From contig NC_091117.1 of assembly GCF_040183065.1 (NCBI RefSeq), forward strand, positions 104,690,501-104,754,500: a stretch of 64,000 bases of DNA, read 5' to 3'. The stretch comes from Periplaneta americana (taxonomy: Eukaryota > Arthropoda > Insecta > Blattodea > Blattidae). Below, piece by piece: positions 44,864 to 56,450 of the stretch. Below the pieces are notes generated by a model. It was not told the origin of the DNA. It saw only the letters and a program-made list of their open reading frames with translations, and ran no database searches. Both the position numbers and the translations under genes were made by a program. How positions within the stretch are numbered: position 1 is the first letter of the stretch; the number at the start of each line of letters is the position of its first letter.

Positions 44864-45089
44864 GTTGGTCTTCATAGGTGCCTTTACATACAGATATTTT
44901 TTTTTTTTTTTTCGGGAGGTGGAAGATTTATTTGTATACTATACAAATCTCCAGAGGAATCAGAAGAATTTGTATGCCTAACAGAAATGCCACCAGATGA
45001 TTGAGGTTCCAGTGACATATCTGTGTCTACTCTTCCTGGTGGCAATTCCTGCTGGGCAGCCATCTCTTGAAGTTGTTTTTTAATAATTT
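44676..45089 (-). CDS. Candidate host gene: last two exons of an unrecognised protein
   Basis: Reverse strand. Exon 45089-44892 is preceded by a pyrimidine tract and CAG (TTTTATTCTTCAG) and followed by GTATGT. It is open for 66 codons and includes LQEMAAQQELPPGRVDTDMS and SLEPQSSGGISVRHTNSSD. The next exon 44803-44676 is preceded by TTTGCAG. The phase matches (one base plus two). It reads SPKIFMHPPQQNIRAKRRNK, then SRREKLPQDLKRSTRD and a stop. The intron is under 100 bp and contains the (GAT)n microsatellite. The protein tail is basic and may be nuclear, which is inference. No transposon signature. I do not recognise the family. The short intron and A-run in the exon lower confidence. Confidence 0.4.
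44810..44863. repeat. (GAT)n microsatellite
   Basis: About 18 perfect units. It would lie within the short intron of the candidate host gene, right next to its 3' splice site. Confidence 0.95.
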
Positions 45090-45119
45090 CTGAAGAATAA
45101 AACAAGTGATCAGAAAAGA

Positions 45120-46020
45120 CATCCTGGTTGAATGGAAATATTTACATCTCAAAACCCTTGATGACAGTTTGTATGACAGGCTGCTCTCGAAAATGCAGTG
45201 CCATACAGTTTACTTGGTGAATTGTAGTGTTGAGAACTATTCGAATGAAGTCATTCGATTTATTTGATTGTTAAAATCATTTGAAATATTCGAAATGTTA
45301 AGAAAATCATTCGAAAAAAAAAAAAAAAAAAGCAGCTCATTTTTACAAGTGATTTATTCTTGAGAACCTCGTGACCAGCAACATCAGTTCCTTTGAAGCA
45401 CATATTCTCAAAAACAGGTTTAATTTTGAAAGAAAGAAGGAACAGGCTTACTTCTGCAAAATTAGACATGCTTGTGTTCTTAAATAAAAACATTGATTGA
45501 TATAAAAGTTGTAAGTCCCAAGGGAAATGTTCTGTAGACCTTTGCATCTTGAAATTTCTTATTGCTGTTTTCATATATTAAAAACATATTACATTATACA
45601 TTATTTTTGTTTAGGCATAAATAAGAACATGGAAATTATACTACATTATCATTTCTAGTTTTCATAAGTTACAGTATATATTCTTTTGTTCTTAAATAAA
45701 AAATGTTGATTTATTTAAAGATGTATGTCCCAGAGGAAAACTGCTGTATTTATCATGAAATTTCTTATTATTTTCGTTAATTAAAAAGAAACCTTATACA
45801 TAACTTTTGTTAGGCCTATTAACAAAATTAGACTTGTGTTCTTAAATAAAAACATTGGTTTAAAGCTGTAAGTGCACACATTGTATGTCTCTTGAAATAT
45901 CTTATTGTATTTCGAATACTATCTTCCATTTAATGCACAAGGTTTGTTGTATTCCTTTTCTTACAGGACTGAATTTAGGCACATTCACTTTTTATGCACA
46001 ACATACAGAATTTGGTTATT
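45120..46020. repeat. Degenerate tandem repeats, unit about 150-210 bp
   Basis: The string TTCTTAAATAAAAACATTGA, followed by ...AAGT-GTAAGTCCCA-AGG and TTGAAATTTCTTATT, recurs three times at about 45476, 45690 and 45836. A poly-A of about 18 lies at 45315-45332. No coding evidence. Confidence 0.65.
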
Positions 46021-46027
46021 AGTAATG

Positions 46028-47450
46028 GACTGCATGTATCTTACGATGAAAGAGTAATGGAACGGAGAAAAATTCTCTCCGGCACCAGGATTTGAACCCG
46101 GGTTTTCAGCTCTACGTGCTGATGCTTTATCCACTAAGCCACACTGGATACCCATCCCAGTGCCGGACAGAATCGTCTCAGTTTAAGTTCCAACTCTTGC
46201 TTTCCCTCTAGTGGCCGCCCTCTGCACTACGTCATAGATGTCTATGAACGTAGGACTGAAGTCCACACATGTGCTGAGGTGCACTTGTTATGAGTGACTG
46301 GTTGGCCGGGATCCGACAGAATAAGCCATATATATTATTTTAATGTACCAAAGTACATATGATATTTCCATGCAGATATTTAGATTAGATTAGATTAGAT
46401 TTATTTATTTAACCTGGTAGAGATAAGGCCGTCAGGCCTTCTCTGCCCCTCTACCAGGGGATTACAACTATAACATGAACAATAAGATTACAATTAATTC
46501 TGCGTCATCATATGATGAAAGAGTAATGGAACAGAGAAAAATTCTCTCTGGCACCAGGATTTGAACCCGGGTTTTCAGCTCTATGTGCTGATGCTTTATC
46601 CACTAAGCCACACCAGATACCCATCCTGGTGCCGGACAGAATCGTCTCAGTTTAAGTTCCAACTCTTGGGTTCCCTCTAGTGGCCGCCCTCTGCACTACG
46701 TCATAGATGTCTATGAACATAGGACTGAAGTCCACACATGTGTTGAGGTGCACTCGTTATGAGTGACTAGTTGGTCGGGATCCGACGGAATAAGCGCTGT
46801 CTTAATTCACGAAGTGATTTACGCATATCATATATATTATTTTAATGTACCGAAGTACATGTGATATTTCCATGCAGATATTCTGCGTCATCATACGATG
46901 AAAGAGTAATGGAACGGAGAAAAATTCTCTCTGGCACTGGGATTTGAACCCGGAAAGAAGAATTTTTCTTCATTCCATTACTCTTTCATCATATGATGAC
47001 GCAGAATATCTGCATGGAAATATCCTATGTACTTCGGTACACTAAAATAATATGTATGATATGCGTAAATCACTTCATGATTTAAGACTGCGCTTATTCC
47101 GTCGGATCCTGGCCAACTAGTCACTCATAACGAGTGCACCTCAGCACATGTGTGGACTTCAGTCCTACGTTCATAGATATCTATGACGTAGTGCAGAGGG
47201 CGGCCACTAGAGGGAACCCAAGAGTTGGAACTTAAACTGAGACGATTCTGTCTGGCACCGGGATGGGTATCCGGTGTGGCTTTGTGGATAAAGCATCAGC
47301 ACGTAGAGCTGGGTTCAAATCCTGGTGCCGGAGAGAATTTTTCTCTGTTCCATTACTCTTTCATCGTATGATGACACAGAATACCTGCATGGAAATATCA
47401 TATGTACTGTATTTCGGTACATTAAAATAATATATATGCATATACCTTGT
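46028..47450. repeat. Array of a 380-bp tRNA-like repeat with a palindromic centre
   Basis: The unit contains GATGAAAGAGTAATGGAACG, a tRNA-like head on the reverse strand (GTGTGGCTTAGTGGATAAAG; B box GGGTTCAAATCCTGG), CCACTAGAGGGAA and GTATCATAT-type ends. Copies: 46028-46380, 46498-46880 and a partial 46881-46951 in one orientation. After a sharp reversal near 46952 come a partial copy, a full copy and another partial copy in the opposite orientation to about 47450. The inverted arms are about 450 bp each, so single strands could form a very long hairpin. Confidence 0.9.
46381..46497 (-). mobile_element. LINE 3' fragment with (ATCTA)n tail
   Basis: Between repeat copies 1 and 2. Forward strand: TTAGATTAGATTAGATTTAT, then TTTAACCTGGTAGAGATAAG and CCGTCAGGCCTTCTCTGCCC, with GGTAGAG also present inverted as CTCTACC. 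Read on the reverse strand it is a LINE 3' UTR ending in a pentanucleotide run. Confidence 0.55.
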
Positions 47451-47499
47451 CAACTTTTGTCAGCTGATTGCTTGACCTTGCTCTTTGAATGCATATGTT

Positions 47500-49200
47500 A
47501 TATTGTATTGTATTGTATTGTATTTATTAACATTCCATGGTATTCATACATTGCTTTACAGCTAGAATATGGAACAAGTCAAAAAACGTAATACTATTAT
47601 AAAGTCTTAATTTATAGTCACAGTCTAGATGAAATATATACAGATGAGATTTACATTATAGTCTACTAGCACAACACAAAGTTTTAGTACCAATTTCATG
47701 AAGTGTTATTGAATGTCATGAATTCACCTACAGAATAGAAGGTGTGAGAAATTAGATACTTCTTTAATTTGGTCCTAAATAATCTTATGTTTTGAGTTTC
47801 ATTTTTTATATCGATAGGGAGGCTATTAAAAATTTTTACTGCCATATAACGAACTCCTTTTTGATAGCACGATAGATTTTCCGATGGAGTATGAAAGTCA
47901 TTTTTTTTACGTGTATTTATGCTATGAACTGTTGAATTAGTTACAAAGTTTTCACGATTACATACGAGGAAGATTATTAATGAAAAAATATACTGACAAG
48001 CCATGGGCATTATTGGTAGTTTTTTTAAAACAGTCCTACACGATTCCCTAGATTTGGCACCTACCATTATTCTAATTACTCTTTTTTGTAATAGAAATAT
48101 ACTGTTACTATCTGTGGAATGTCCTCAGAATATTATTCCAAAACTCATTATCGATTGGAAATATGCAAAGTATATTGTTTTTAAGGTATTGATATTTACT
48201 ATCTTTTTTTCATAGGTAGATTTAATAGCAGAACAAGCTGAATTTAGTTTGGGGGTAATTTCTTTAATATGATTTTTCCAATTTAACACATTATCGACTT
48301 TTAAGCCAATAAATTTGGTTGTTGTTTTAATTATTACGCTAGAAATTTGCGAGGTTGAATTTGCACAGGATTTAAATTGAATTATGTTAGTTTTGTTACA
48401 ATTCAATACCAATTTATTGACTGAGAACCAGTCACATATTTTGAAGAGAATTTCCTCTGTTGAAGATTGGAATGTGTTGGAGTTATTGGCTGTAATGACT
48501 ATATTTGTGTCATCTGCAAATAATATGCGATGACCTACATCTTTTATTAGGAGGGCAAGATCATTTATAAATACTAGAAAAAGTAGGGGACCTAATATTG
48601 ATCCTTGAGGAATTCCATTATTAATAGTTCCCCACGTCGATGCAGATTTCATAGTTGTATTGATTTCAACTTTCTGTTCCCTAGCTATGGGATATGAGTG
48701 AAACCATTGTGTGCAACACCTTTAATTCTATAATAATCTAATTTATCTAGCAGCATTTTATGATTTATACAGTCAAATGCTTTGGATAAATCACAGAAAA
48801 TCCCTCCAATTTGTAATTTTTTATTAATTGCCTCCAGAATTTTGTCAATTAAACAAATGTTGCATTTTCTGTGCCTTTATTTTTCCTAAATCCAAATTGT
48901 TCTGGGACTAAAATGTTGTATCTTTCGTATCTTTCTAGATGATGATTCTTTTATACATTACTTTTTCAAAGATTTTGGAAAAGACTGGTAGAAGTGATAT
49001 GGGCCTGTAATTTTCTGGAGACGTTGTTTCTCCCTTTTTGAAGATAGGCATAACCACTGAATATTTTAATCTCTCGGGAAATATACCATTGAACATTGAA
49101 TAGTTACATAAATAACTTAATGGCCCAGCTATAATATGTGAACTCGCTTTTAATATTTTGCTTGTTATTTCATCATACCCTGAGGAGTTTTTTTACTTTA
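47500..49200 (-). mobile_element. CR1/Jockey-type LINE, 5'-truncated, (TATTG)n tail
   Basis: The sense 3' end is at the left, with TGTATTGTATTGTATTGTAT at 47503-47522. Reverse-strand frames give RT and C-terminal domains. It is 5'-truncated near 49200, where AATTATTACAAG... simple sequence begins. It lies back to back with the forward LINE that starts at about 49330. Confidence 0.85.
47696..49190 (-). pseudogene. LINE reverse transcriptase and C-terminal domain
   Basis: Order on the reverse strand. A region at 49190-48960 reads as SGYDEITSKILK, VVMPIFKKGETTSPENYRPI and SLLPVFSKIFEKVMY. After breaks, 48652-48125 has GIPQGSILGPLLFLVFINDL and the catalytic RILFADDTNIVI. Then 48067-47696 has the typical tail NTRKKNDFHTPSENLSCYQK, GVRYMAVKIFNSLPIDIKN and LIS-HTFYSVGEF. 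The FADD box is intact, but at least three frameshifts separate the blocks. Confidence 0.9.
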
Positions 49201-50900
49201 GATTTGTAATAATTGCAATTATTACAAGAAATAATTGCAATTATTTTTGTGTTCTCATGCGTGCCAGCAAAGTGCATTATTATTAAAACTTCTCAGTCCT
49301 CGACAATGCATTGAATGAAAGATTACATTCAAAATGTATTCCAGCAACGGAATGAACATCTCTTAACCTGAACCACAATTTTTACAGAATTGTACATGCC
49401 AAACTTATGGAAAAGATGATCATTAACTTAATTGGTTTCTTGAAAACCAAAATCTACTTACCCAGCTCAGGCAGGATTTAGACAATATCAATGCAAAGCT
49501 CAACAATCAAATAGTTAAGAAATCCAAGACAGTTTAGATAAACATAGAACAATACTAGCCCTCTTTGTAGATTTTAGAAGTGCCTATGATTCAATATGGC
49601 GAATGAAGCTGTTAAGACGAAATGCATAAAATGGGTATAAATAATAACATGGTAAAATGGTTTTGTAATTTTTAATTCAACGATTTTCAGCTACAAACTA
49701 TGGAGAAACATTATCAAAATTTAAACAATCAAGAAGAGGTCTCCCTCAAAGTTCTGTCTTGAGCACTAGGCCTACCCTATTTAACCTGATGATAAATGAT
49801 TACCAAAAAAAAATTAAAGGAAGTAGCCTACAAAATATCAATTGTGTCCTTTTCGCAGATGATTTGGTAATCTGGACATCATCAAAAAGAAAACATCACC
49901 ATCAACTCTCCTTACAAATGAATTATATGCTTTGTAAATTACCTGACTGGTGCAGAGAAAATTTTATGAGTGTTAATGTAGACTAAACAAATTACCAAAT
50001 ATTCTCCTTAGCTCATAAAATACCAACGATTTCACTTCTATTGAATAATGAACCCATCATACAAACTCAAGCTTATAAATTTTTAGGTGTAACTTTTGAT
50101 AGCAAATTAGCCTGGAAACATCATATAGCTATAGTAATGGAGAAGGCAAGTAGAAGACTTTCCATCTTGGAAAGACTAGCTGAAAATAAATGGGGATGCT
50201 CTAGACAACCCTTGAATATAACATATAAAACACATTAAACCAGTTCTCCAGTATAGTTGTGAAACAGTTATTACAGCAAAAAAATCAAATTTAAATAAAA
50301 TTGATGAAGTCCAAAATCAAGCGTTACGCATTAATATAGGTGCTGTTTCATCCACACCTATATCAATTCTGCAAGATTTTGCAGATAACACTCCATTATA
50401 ATCAGACAGAAATCAACATAGCCTAATTTTATATGAAAAAACTGAAAAGAAAACCTAATGTAGATACTGGAGAATCTACTCAGATACTCCAAGAACCTTA
50501 GAGACCCAACAAGTTTTCTTTCAGAAAGTTAAATATTTTCAAAAACAATATACCCTACCATTAGACAAATATATTAGTATGAAAAAGTTACATCTTCCAC
50601 CTTATCCTGTCAATAGATTAAAACCCCATTATAATATAAATTTGATGGAACAAATTAAAAACACAATGAAAACCCTATTTGTCTGAAACAAATTGCACTA
50701 GAAATTATTAACACAGGATTCCCAGAAATTGAGTGGGTACACATCTACACTGATGACTCTAAAATTGGCAATAATTTTAATAATAGGACTGGTGCTGGAA
50801 TGTACAGTAAATTATTTTGTTGTTATATATATCTCGGTCAAAATTCAACTCACTTTGATGGAAAACTTGAGGCAGTTAATTCTGCATTATTGTTATATTT

Positions 50901-51178
50901 GTTGTTGTTTAGTTAACTGTCTGAAGACAGGTTTGAACCTCATAAGTAACACTAATAAGGCATTATTCATGAGGCAACTAGGCCAGGAGATAATGGAGTA
51001 GGGTGGCCAGTTCCTTTCTCCCTCCATTGCGTACATCACCGATTAGCTACATATTCCACTAATTAGACTTCAGATGCATATAAACAATTGTTCTTCCTCT
51101 GACACATATCGTCAAGTGAGATGTACTGCCTGATAATATATATACGTATCAAACAGAACCTCAATCAGAAGTAACTTA
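50901..51178 (+). mobile_element. Short retroposon 'TTAACTGTCTGAAGACAGG', copy 2, 12-bp target duplication
   Basis: ATTGTTATATTT at 50889-50900 and 51179-51190. The body starts GTTGTTGTTTAGTTAACTGT and includes GGTTTGAACCTCATAAG, GGAGATAATGGAGTAGGGTG and GCCAGTTCCTTTC, as at 34413-34590. A duplication of this length suggests LINE-driven insertion. It splits the RNase H domain of the LINE. No coding capacity. Confidence 0.9.
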
Positions 51179-51648
51179 ATTGTTATATTTAGTGTTTCTA
51201 AATCAGCTATACAAGCCATTAATGCAAACATCTATACAACAACAAGAATTGCTGAAATTGACCAAAGTATCAAACACAATCTCTTCACAAAACAATAGTT
51301 TTGCAATGGATTCCTTCACACTGTGGAATACTAGGTAATGAGATAACAGATCCCTTAGCAGAAAAAGTCCACAATGATCCAACAAATTACAAATTCATGT
51401 TCATCATTTCAGTCCTCAAAACTAATCATTAAGAAAATCATACAACAAAAAATACATGAAAAATTAATATATTATGAGAGTGTAAATAAGCAATGGAATA
51501 TTTTATTAAACAATAAAAATTTAATTCCAGAATGTCCATGAATGAAAGCTGTGGCTCTTTTTCGATTATATATGGGACATGATTGTTTGGCTGCCCATCT
51601 AAATATTTTTCCTACTCCTAATTGTTTACTTTGTAAAGAAGATAATAC

Positions 51649-52384
51649 TGTAACTTTTATTTCAAACAATAATATAACTTTTATTGTCACAACAATAATC
51701 ACTTTCTATAATTTAATTTAAACACTCCCGTCAACAATGGGATTTCCACTCCACACAGCAACTCAGTATTCGTTATTGCACTCCACAGACGACAATGACA
51801 ATTCACTTGGATTATTGAGAACAACAATGTACTGCTAATCTCAACTAATGTTCACACTATTTACAAAATAAAACTGTCAGTTCTCAGTTCACAGTTCGTT
51901 GCCTTGGCTAGTTCTTCTAGCTCATTCACTCAAGTTCACAGTATTTCGAACCCAAGACTTCGAGAGACAGTCCACTGCACTCGAACTCCAGACTTCCAAC
52001 TGCTTTGCTTCCGCTTGGACGCCGCTCAAGTTCACTCATGTTTCGAACCCTAGACTCCTGGGCGCTGCTGATTTCACAAGCTGAATTCGCTGTCCAATAC
52101 CAACCACAACTACTGACTGGCACCTTCGCGTCTCCTATTTATCACTAAACCATAGTAACCAGAAACTACGATTTCGCGAACAATCTACAGATGCCGAGAG
52201 GATGACGTTTCCCGAAACTTCTCTGGATTCCCCCCCCCCTCAGTCGCAGTTGCTCTCTGCCGCGGCCCAGCGTACCGTTGTTCCCCTTACATCCGTCCCC
52301 TCCAGTTTGCATGGCTGCAGCCTCCTCTCTCTCCGCGACCCTTGTCTCTCGTGCCTTGTTCCTTCCATGTGCGCCCCACCCTCA
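51649..52384 (-). mobile_element. Solo LTR, 4-bp target duplication ATAC
   Basis: ATAC at 51645-51648 and 52385-52388. On the reverse strand it starts TGAGGGTGGGGCGCACATGG and ends AATAAAAGTTACA, i.e. TG...CA with AATAAA signals near the 3' end. Length 736 bp. GATAAATAGG may be a TATA region. A four-base duplication fits a Ty3/gypsy-group element. Internal region and partner LTR are absent: a recombination product. It is GC-richer than all its surroundings. Removing the LTR and one ATAC joins the LINE frame (KEDNT|IMDMTHL) exactly. Confidence 0.93.
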
Positions 52385-52589
52385 ATACTATAATGGATAT
52401 GACACACCTCAAGAACTGTAAAAATTTAACAGCTACAATCTGTCATTATGATACTGGGAAATAAGAAGGCAAATGGAAGAAGTCCAATATGCCGAGCATT
52501 AGCAACCAACCAACATTTAGAACTTCAGTAATCGAATAAACATTCCATTGTTCCCAACACTAATGAATAGTGACACATCATCCAGGATG

Positions 52590-53800
52590 CTCTGCTAGCC
52601 TTTTTCTAAACTCCTGCTCATAGTAGGATGAAAGTGAAGCCATAAAGGTTACATCCAAAGGCTCAAGCAGTGGGTGCAATGAATGGAGAAGCAGACAAGA
52701 ATTATGTTGTTTATTAATGCAAGATTCACTATTAATGTTTTTGATGGGTAAAATGACTATTGAGTAATAAAAGCACAGGCAAGGGATGAGAAAATTCGAA
52801 CTTCTTGAACCACACAGTGAAGTTATCTTTTGTATCCAACCACACTGTCATGGTAAATGGCGAAAGAGACAAGTAGGGCATCATCCATCAAGATAGAATT
52901 TTCTCTATTTCTTGGAAAGATAAACATAGTGGGCATTTAGTTGCCCAAGGCACTCATACAAGTTATGCCTGTTACAAGAATACCTCATGCAGCCAAGGAT
53001 AATGCTAATGCATCTACTTGCTTTTTCCCTCACAAAACAAAAAAATTTTAGGGTTTGTTAGGCACTGTTGTGATACCAGTTTCGTCTACATTGTAGATGT
53101 CATTAGGCGAGAATTTATATTTCTCATAAATAGACTGCAACAGATCAAAAATGTCTGTACTGGTTGTACAATTGAAGTCTTTCCTGAGTTTCTTAATGAG
53201 ATATTCTTATGTCTGTTAACCCTATCACCTTGTTTGATGACCTGTAGTCGCGTGAGATTTACCACACCAAAATATCTCAGTAAGACATTTTATCAGCATT
53301 AAAATCGTGTGTAATTTTTTTATTGCTTTGTTTACAGCACACTCCACATTCATTCCCAAGCTGGACATTTAAATCCGAACACAGGGAATTTAAAAACGAG
53401 TTCATTGGATTAAGAAAACCATAAAACCAGTCTTTTCTGGCTTCCCTGTTGAAAGTGTGGGATATGCCATTTCTTTCAGCCACCTCAATTGCTAACTTTC
53501 TGAAATCCATCATTGTTACATCAAACAGCATTCCTTCAAAAAGCACTACATGTTCCATCAATTCTTTCTCTTTGAGAATATAGTTTTATAACTACCCATT
53601 TTTTTTTCCAGAAGCTTTTACTGGGGACAAGCCCTGTCGATCATTCTTCACCCTATACTCCAGCGTATTTGGAGGCACTTTTAATGCTTTTGAAGCTCTT
53701 TTTGTAACCCATATAGCTTGACAGAACTTCTTTAATAGCCACTACCATGTTGTCCTGTGACCAAATCTGCCTTTGAGAAGTTCTCTGATAATTTCATGGC
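52590..53800 (-). pseudogene. pogo-type (jerky/Tigger) transposase, decayed
   Basis: At about 53790-53600 reverse frames give KSFKSIKSASKYAGV, the psq helix-turn-helix. 53277-53561 has MEHVVLFEGMLFDVTMMDFR, KLAIEVAERNGISHTFNREA and KDWFYGFL, the CENP-B/Tc5 helix-turn-helix. At about 53080 comes NVDETGITTVPNKPKIF with the first catalytic Asp. At about 52930-52680 come the VPPMFIFPR-like block, LLLNSHFTHQKH (second Asp replaced) and LLHSLHPLLEPLDVTFM (third). Several frameshifts. No termini found. Confidence 0.8.
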
Positions 53801-54458
53801 ATTTTCAAATTTGAGAATGAATACCTGTAATAACTGTAATATATTAGAAACTGATATGGATAAGCTTCTATTCATAAATCGTTGTATATTTATGCTCTAG
53901 GCCTACATTATAAATGACCTATTAGTTTGGGATGCTTGTTAATAAAGGAAGTAATTAAAAACGTGTATCTCAATATTTTAATTTTTAAACTATCCAAAAT
54001 GCTGAACTGTATAGACCTTTTAATTAATTAATTAAATTTATTAATTTTATATCATATTTAATTGCAAATTTACTGTATCGGTATTTTATCAAACATGGAG
54101 ATAACTGTATATAATACCTATCACCTAATTGTATTTTAAACTGAGGTGGGTAAATGCGGGTATAGGCCTACCCAATTTTGCCGCATACTTTGTACCCAGT
54201 ATATAGGATACTAATGAAGAAAACATGTCTCTCAACCCCAATGAATGATAATTTGAAACTTCGAAATACTAATTAAAAGGTGAATAATAAATGGATGTAC
54301 TTACACAAATCCACTTACTGGTTAATACTAGTTCAAGAGGCTATAAATGCAGGAACGTATTTGAACTCTGTAGAATATTTGTTTAAAAAACGTATCTAAC
54401 AAAGCATAGCACCTTCACACAACCACATATCAGCTCCGACTAATTTAAGAGCTACCAG
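53801..54458. other. No gene seen
   Basis: AT-rich flank, with TTAATTAATTAAATTTATTA at about 54020. No motif. Confidence 0.4.
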
Positions 54459-54839
54459 TATTGTCCGCGCAACTTATCTAGGCAGCTGGGTCCCTTAGTG
54501 CTCTCTCGCTGCCCCGTAGCTATCTGCTGGTTATCTGACCGTCGCTGCCACAGTTATACGTACAGTTACAAAAACATCATTCGGTATTTAATTCCAGTGT
54601 ATTCTATTGGATACGGTAGGTGAAAATATAATGATTTCACAAAATAACAGACATAAATAAATTACATATTTCTTCTTCTTTGTGCAATACAGTATGATCA
54701 CAACTCCAATTTTATTACAATATTCGTATCTGGCCGTGAGCTATGGTAAGCGATACATAAAGTCTTTCAAGTAAAAGCAGAAGTCTGTAGTTGTTGGGTT
54801 TCCAAAAAACATATTCTTCTTCTTCCTCCTCCTCTTCTG

Positions 54840-54849
54840 CTTCTTCTTC

Positions 54850-54881
<32 letters not shown>

Positions 54882-55330
54882 AGTCTTCATCACTGCTGGT
54901 GTCGTCTAGACATATTATAGATTCGTCAATGGTGTCCTCCATTGTGGCGTCATTTTTCCAGCAGTCCTGTACGAAATGCATCACATGGTTGCAGAAACCT
55001 GCATAGTCTTCTTTCGTCACCTGATCAACAGCTGTTGTGGTCGTCTCCTGTGTTGTCTTCAGTGACAGATCACCAGCAGAATTGTTTTCAAGAACGCAGT
55101 GCTTAATCTTGGACCAGCCAGCTCTGTGAAGTTGAGATCGCACATGTATGGTGGGAGCAGAAGTATTGAGTAGCCATGCTGTTTCAGAAGCTGGTCAACT
55201 CTGAATAATTTCTCTACTGGTTTATGTAGGTCAATTAGGTCCATCAAATCACATTTTCTCATAGACTACGAAACAGGAATGGCTTTCTTATCGAGCCATG
55301 ATATCATGTCCTCCTTGACAACATATTCCG
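54840..55330 (-). pseudogene. Tc1/mariner (DDE_3) transposase C-terminus
   Basis: The frame at 55262-55110 has LMDLIDLHKPVEKLFRVDQL, HGYSILLLPPYMCDLNFTEL with the late catalytic region (PPY-xDLNPxE), then a one-base shift. The frame 55143-54840 continues with GWSKIKHCVLENNSAGDLSL, VDQVTKEDYAGFCNHVMHFV and ESIICLDDTSSDEDYDDDDD. The acidic tail runs into a (GAT)n/(GAA)n-like repeat at 54830-54890 that lengthens it. The final acidic catalytic residue region reads NFTEL instead of NPIEL. The first two Asp are not in the window. Confidence 0.85.
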
Positions 55331-55571
55331 TTAGTGTGAAACAGTAACTAAGTTGCCATTACTTTTCGAATGCCCAAGTATAAAAAAAAATGGACAAATT
55401 AATATCATTGTGCTAACCTACCTCTTCTTTCCAGAAGATTTCAGAGTCTCGTTTGGATATTGTTGCACATCTTTCCTTATTGTGAGTAGGCCTATGGATC
55501 TCGGACTCACATCTGTATATCTGGCAGCTCTCTCGGTCGTCTTGTTAATATTTATTGTTATAACAGACAGA

Positions 55572-56450
55572 GTTTGGAATCGAACGGGTTACATTAGCTG
55601 CTTGTCTATGCGGACGATGTGACTATGTTAGGAGAAAATCCATAAATTATTAGGGAAAACACGGGAATTTTACTTGAAGCAAGTAAAGAGATAGGTTTGG
55701 AAATAAATCCCGAAAAGACAAAGTATATGATTAGGCCTATGTCTCGTGATCAGAAACATAGTACGAAATGGAAATACAAAAATTGGAAATTTATCCGTTG
55801 AAGAGGTGGAAAAATTCAGTATCTTGGAGCAACAGTAACAAATATAAATGGCACTTGGGAGGAAATTAAACGCAGATTAAATATGGGAAATGCCTGCTAT
55901 TATTCGGTTGAGAAGCTTTTGTGATCCACTTAGCTCTTAAAAAAGCGGAAAGTTAGAATTTATAAATCTGATAGTACCGGTTGTTCTGTATGGTTGTGAA
56001 ACTTGGACTCTCACTATGAGAGAGGAACAGAGGTTAAGGGTGTTTGAGAATAATGTGCTTAGGAAAATATTTGGGGCTAAGAGAGGTGAAGTTACAGGAG
56101 AGTAGAGAAAGTTACACAACACAGAACTGCACACATTGTATTCTTCACCTGACATACTGTAATTAGGAACATTAAATTCAGACTGTTTGAGATGGGCAGG
56201 GCATGTAGTATGTATGGGCGAATCCAGAAATGTATATAGAATGTTAATTGGAATGCTGGAGGGAAAAAGACCTTTGGGTAAGCCGAGACATAGATGGGAG
56301 GGTAATATTAAAATTGGTTTGAGAGAGGTAGTTATGATTACTGTAGAGACTGGATTAATCTTGCACAGGATAGGGACTGATGGCGGGCTTATGTGAAGGT
56401 GGCAGTGAACCTCTGAGTTCCTTAAAAGCCATAAGTAAGTAAGTAAGTAA
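55572..56450 (+). mobile_element. LINE 3' part, same family as 40993-43343, (TAAG)n tail
   Basis: It begins in the RT palm: [15 protein letters not shown], then [32 protein letters not shown] and MRWAGHVVCMGESRNVYRML. It ends KAISK and (TAAG)n at 56436-56450. A few stops and shifts. It is inserted in the mariner element at 54461-56707; its target duplication is not clear. Confidence 0.92.

Larger units (their letters stand above)
49400..52502 (+). pseudogene. LINE RT - RNase H - zinc knuckle polyprotein, decayed
   Basis: Blocks in order: ILALFVDFRSAYDSIWR at 49545; RRGLPQSSVLSTRPTLFNLM at 49732; NCVLFADDLVIWTSS with the FADD box at 49840; YKFLGVTFDSKLAWKHHI at 50071. The RNase H domain starts at about 50740 with VHIYTDDSKIGN (DGS changed to DDS) and NSTHFDGKLEAVNSALL. 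It resumes after the insertion with SKSAIQAINAN and WIPSHCGILGNEITDPLAEK at about 51310. Then come VALFRLYMGHDCLAAHLNIF and CLLCKEDN. The LTR is followed by MDMTHLKNC, which completes the C-x2-C...H...C knuckle. Many frameshifts. The end YWEIRRQMEEV-type block and stop are typical. Confidence 0.85.
49330..52530 (+). mobile_element. LINE with RNase H domain (I/R1-like group), carrying two insertions
   Basis: A 5'-truncated forward element that runs through RT, RNase H and a CCHC-like C-terminus to a stop at 52500-52502. It then has a short 3' UTR with AACCAACCAAC. It is interrupted by a 278-bp retroposon (50901-51178) and a solo LTR (51649-52384). Both insertions have exact duplications, and the coding order continues across each. 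Confidence 0.85.

Noticed and set aside
44798-45004. Open frames made of Met, Asp or His runs over the (GAT)n tract
   Set aside because: Products of the microsatellite read in different frames.
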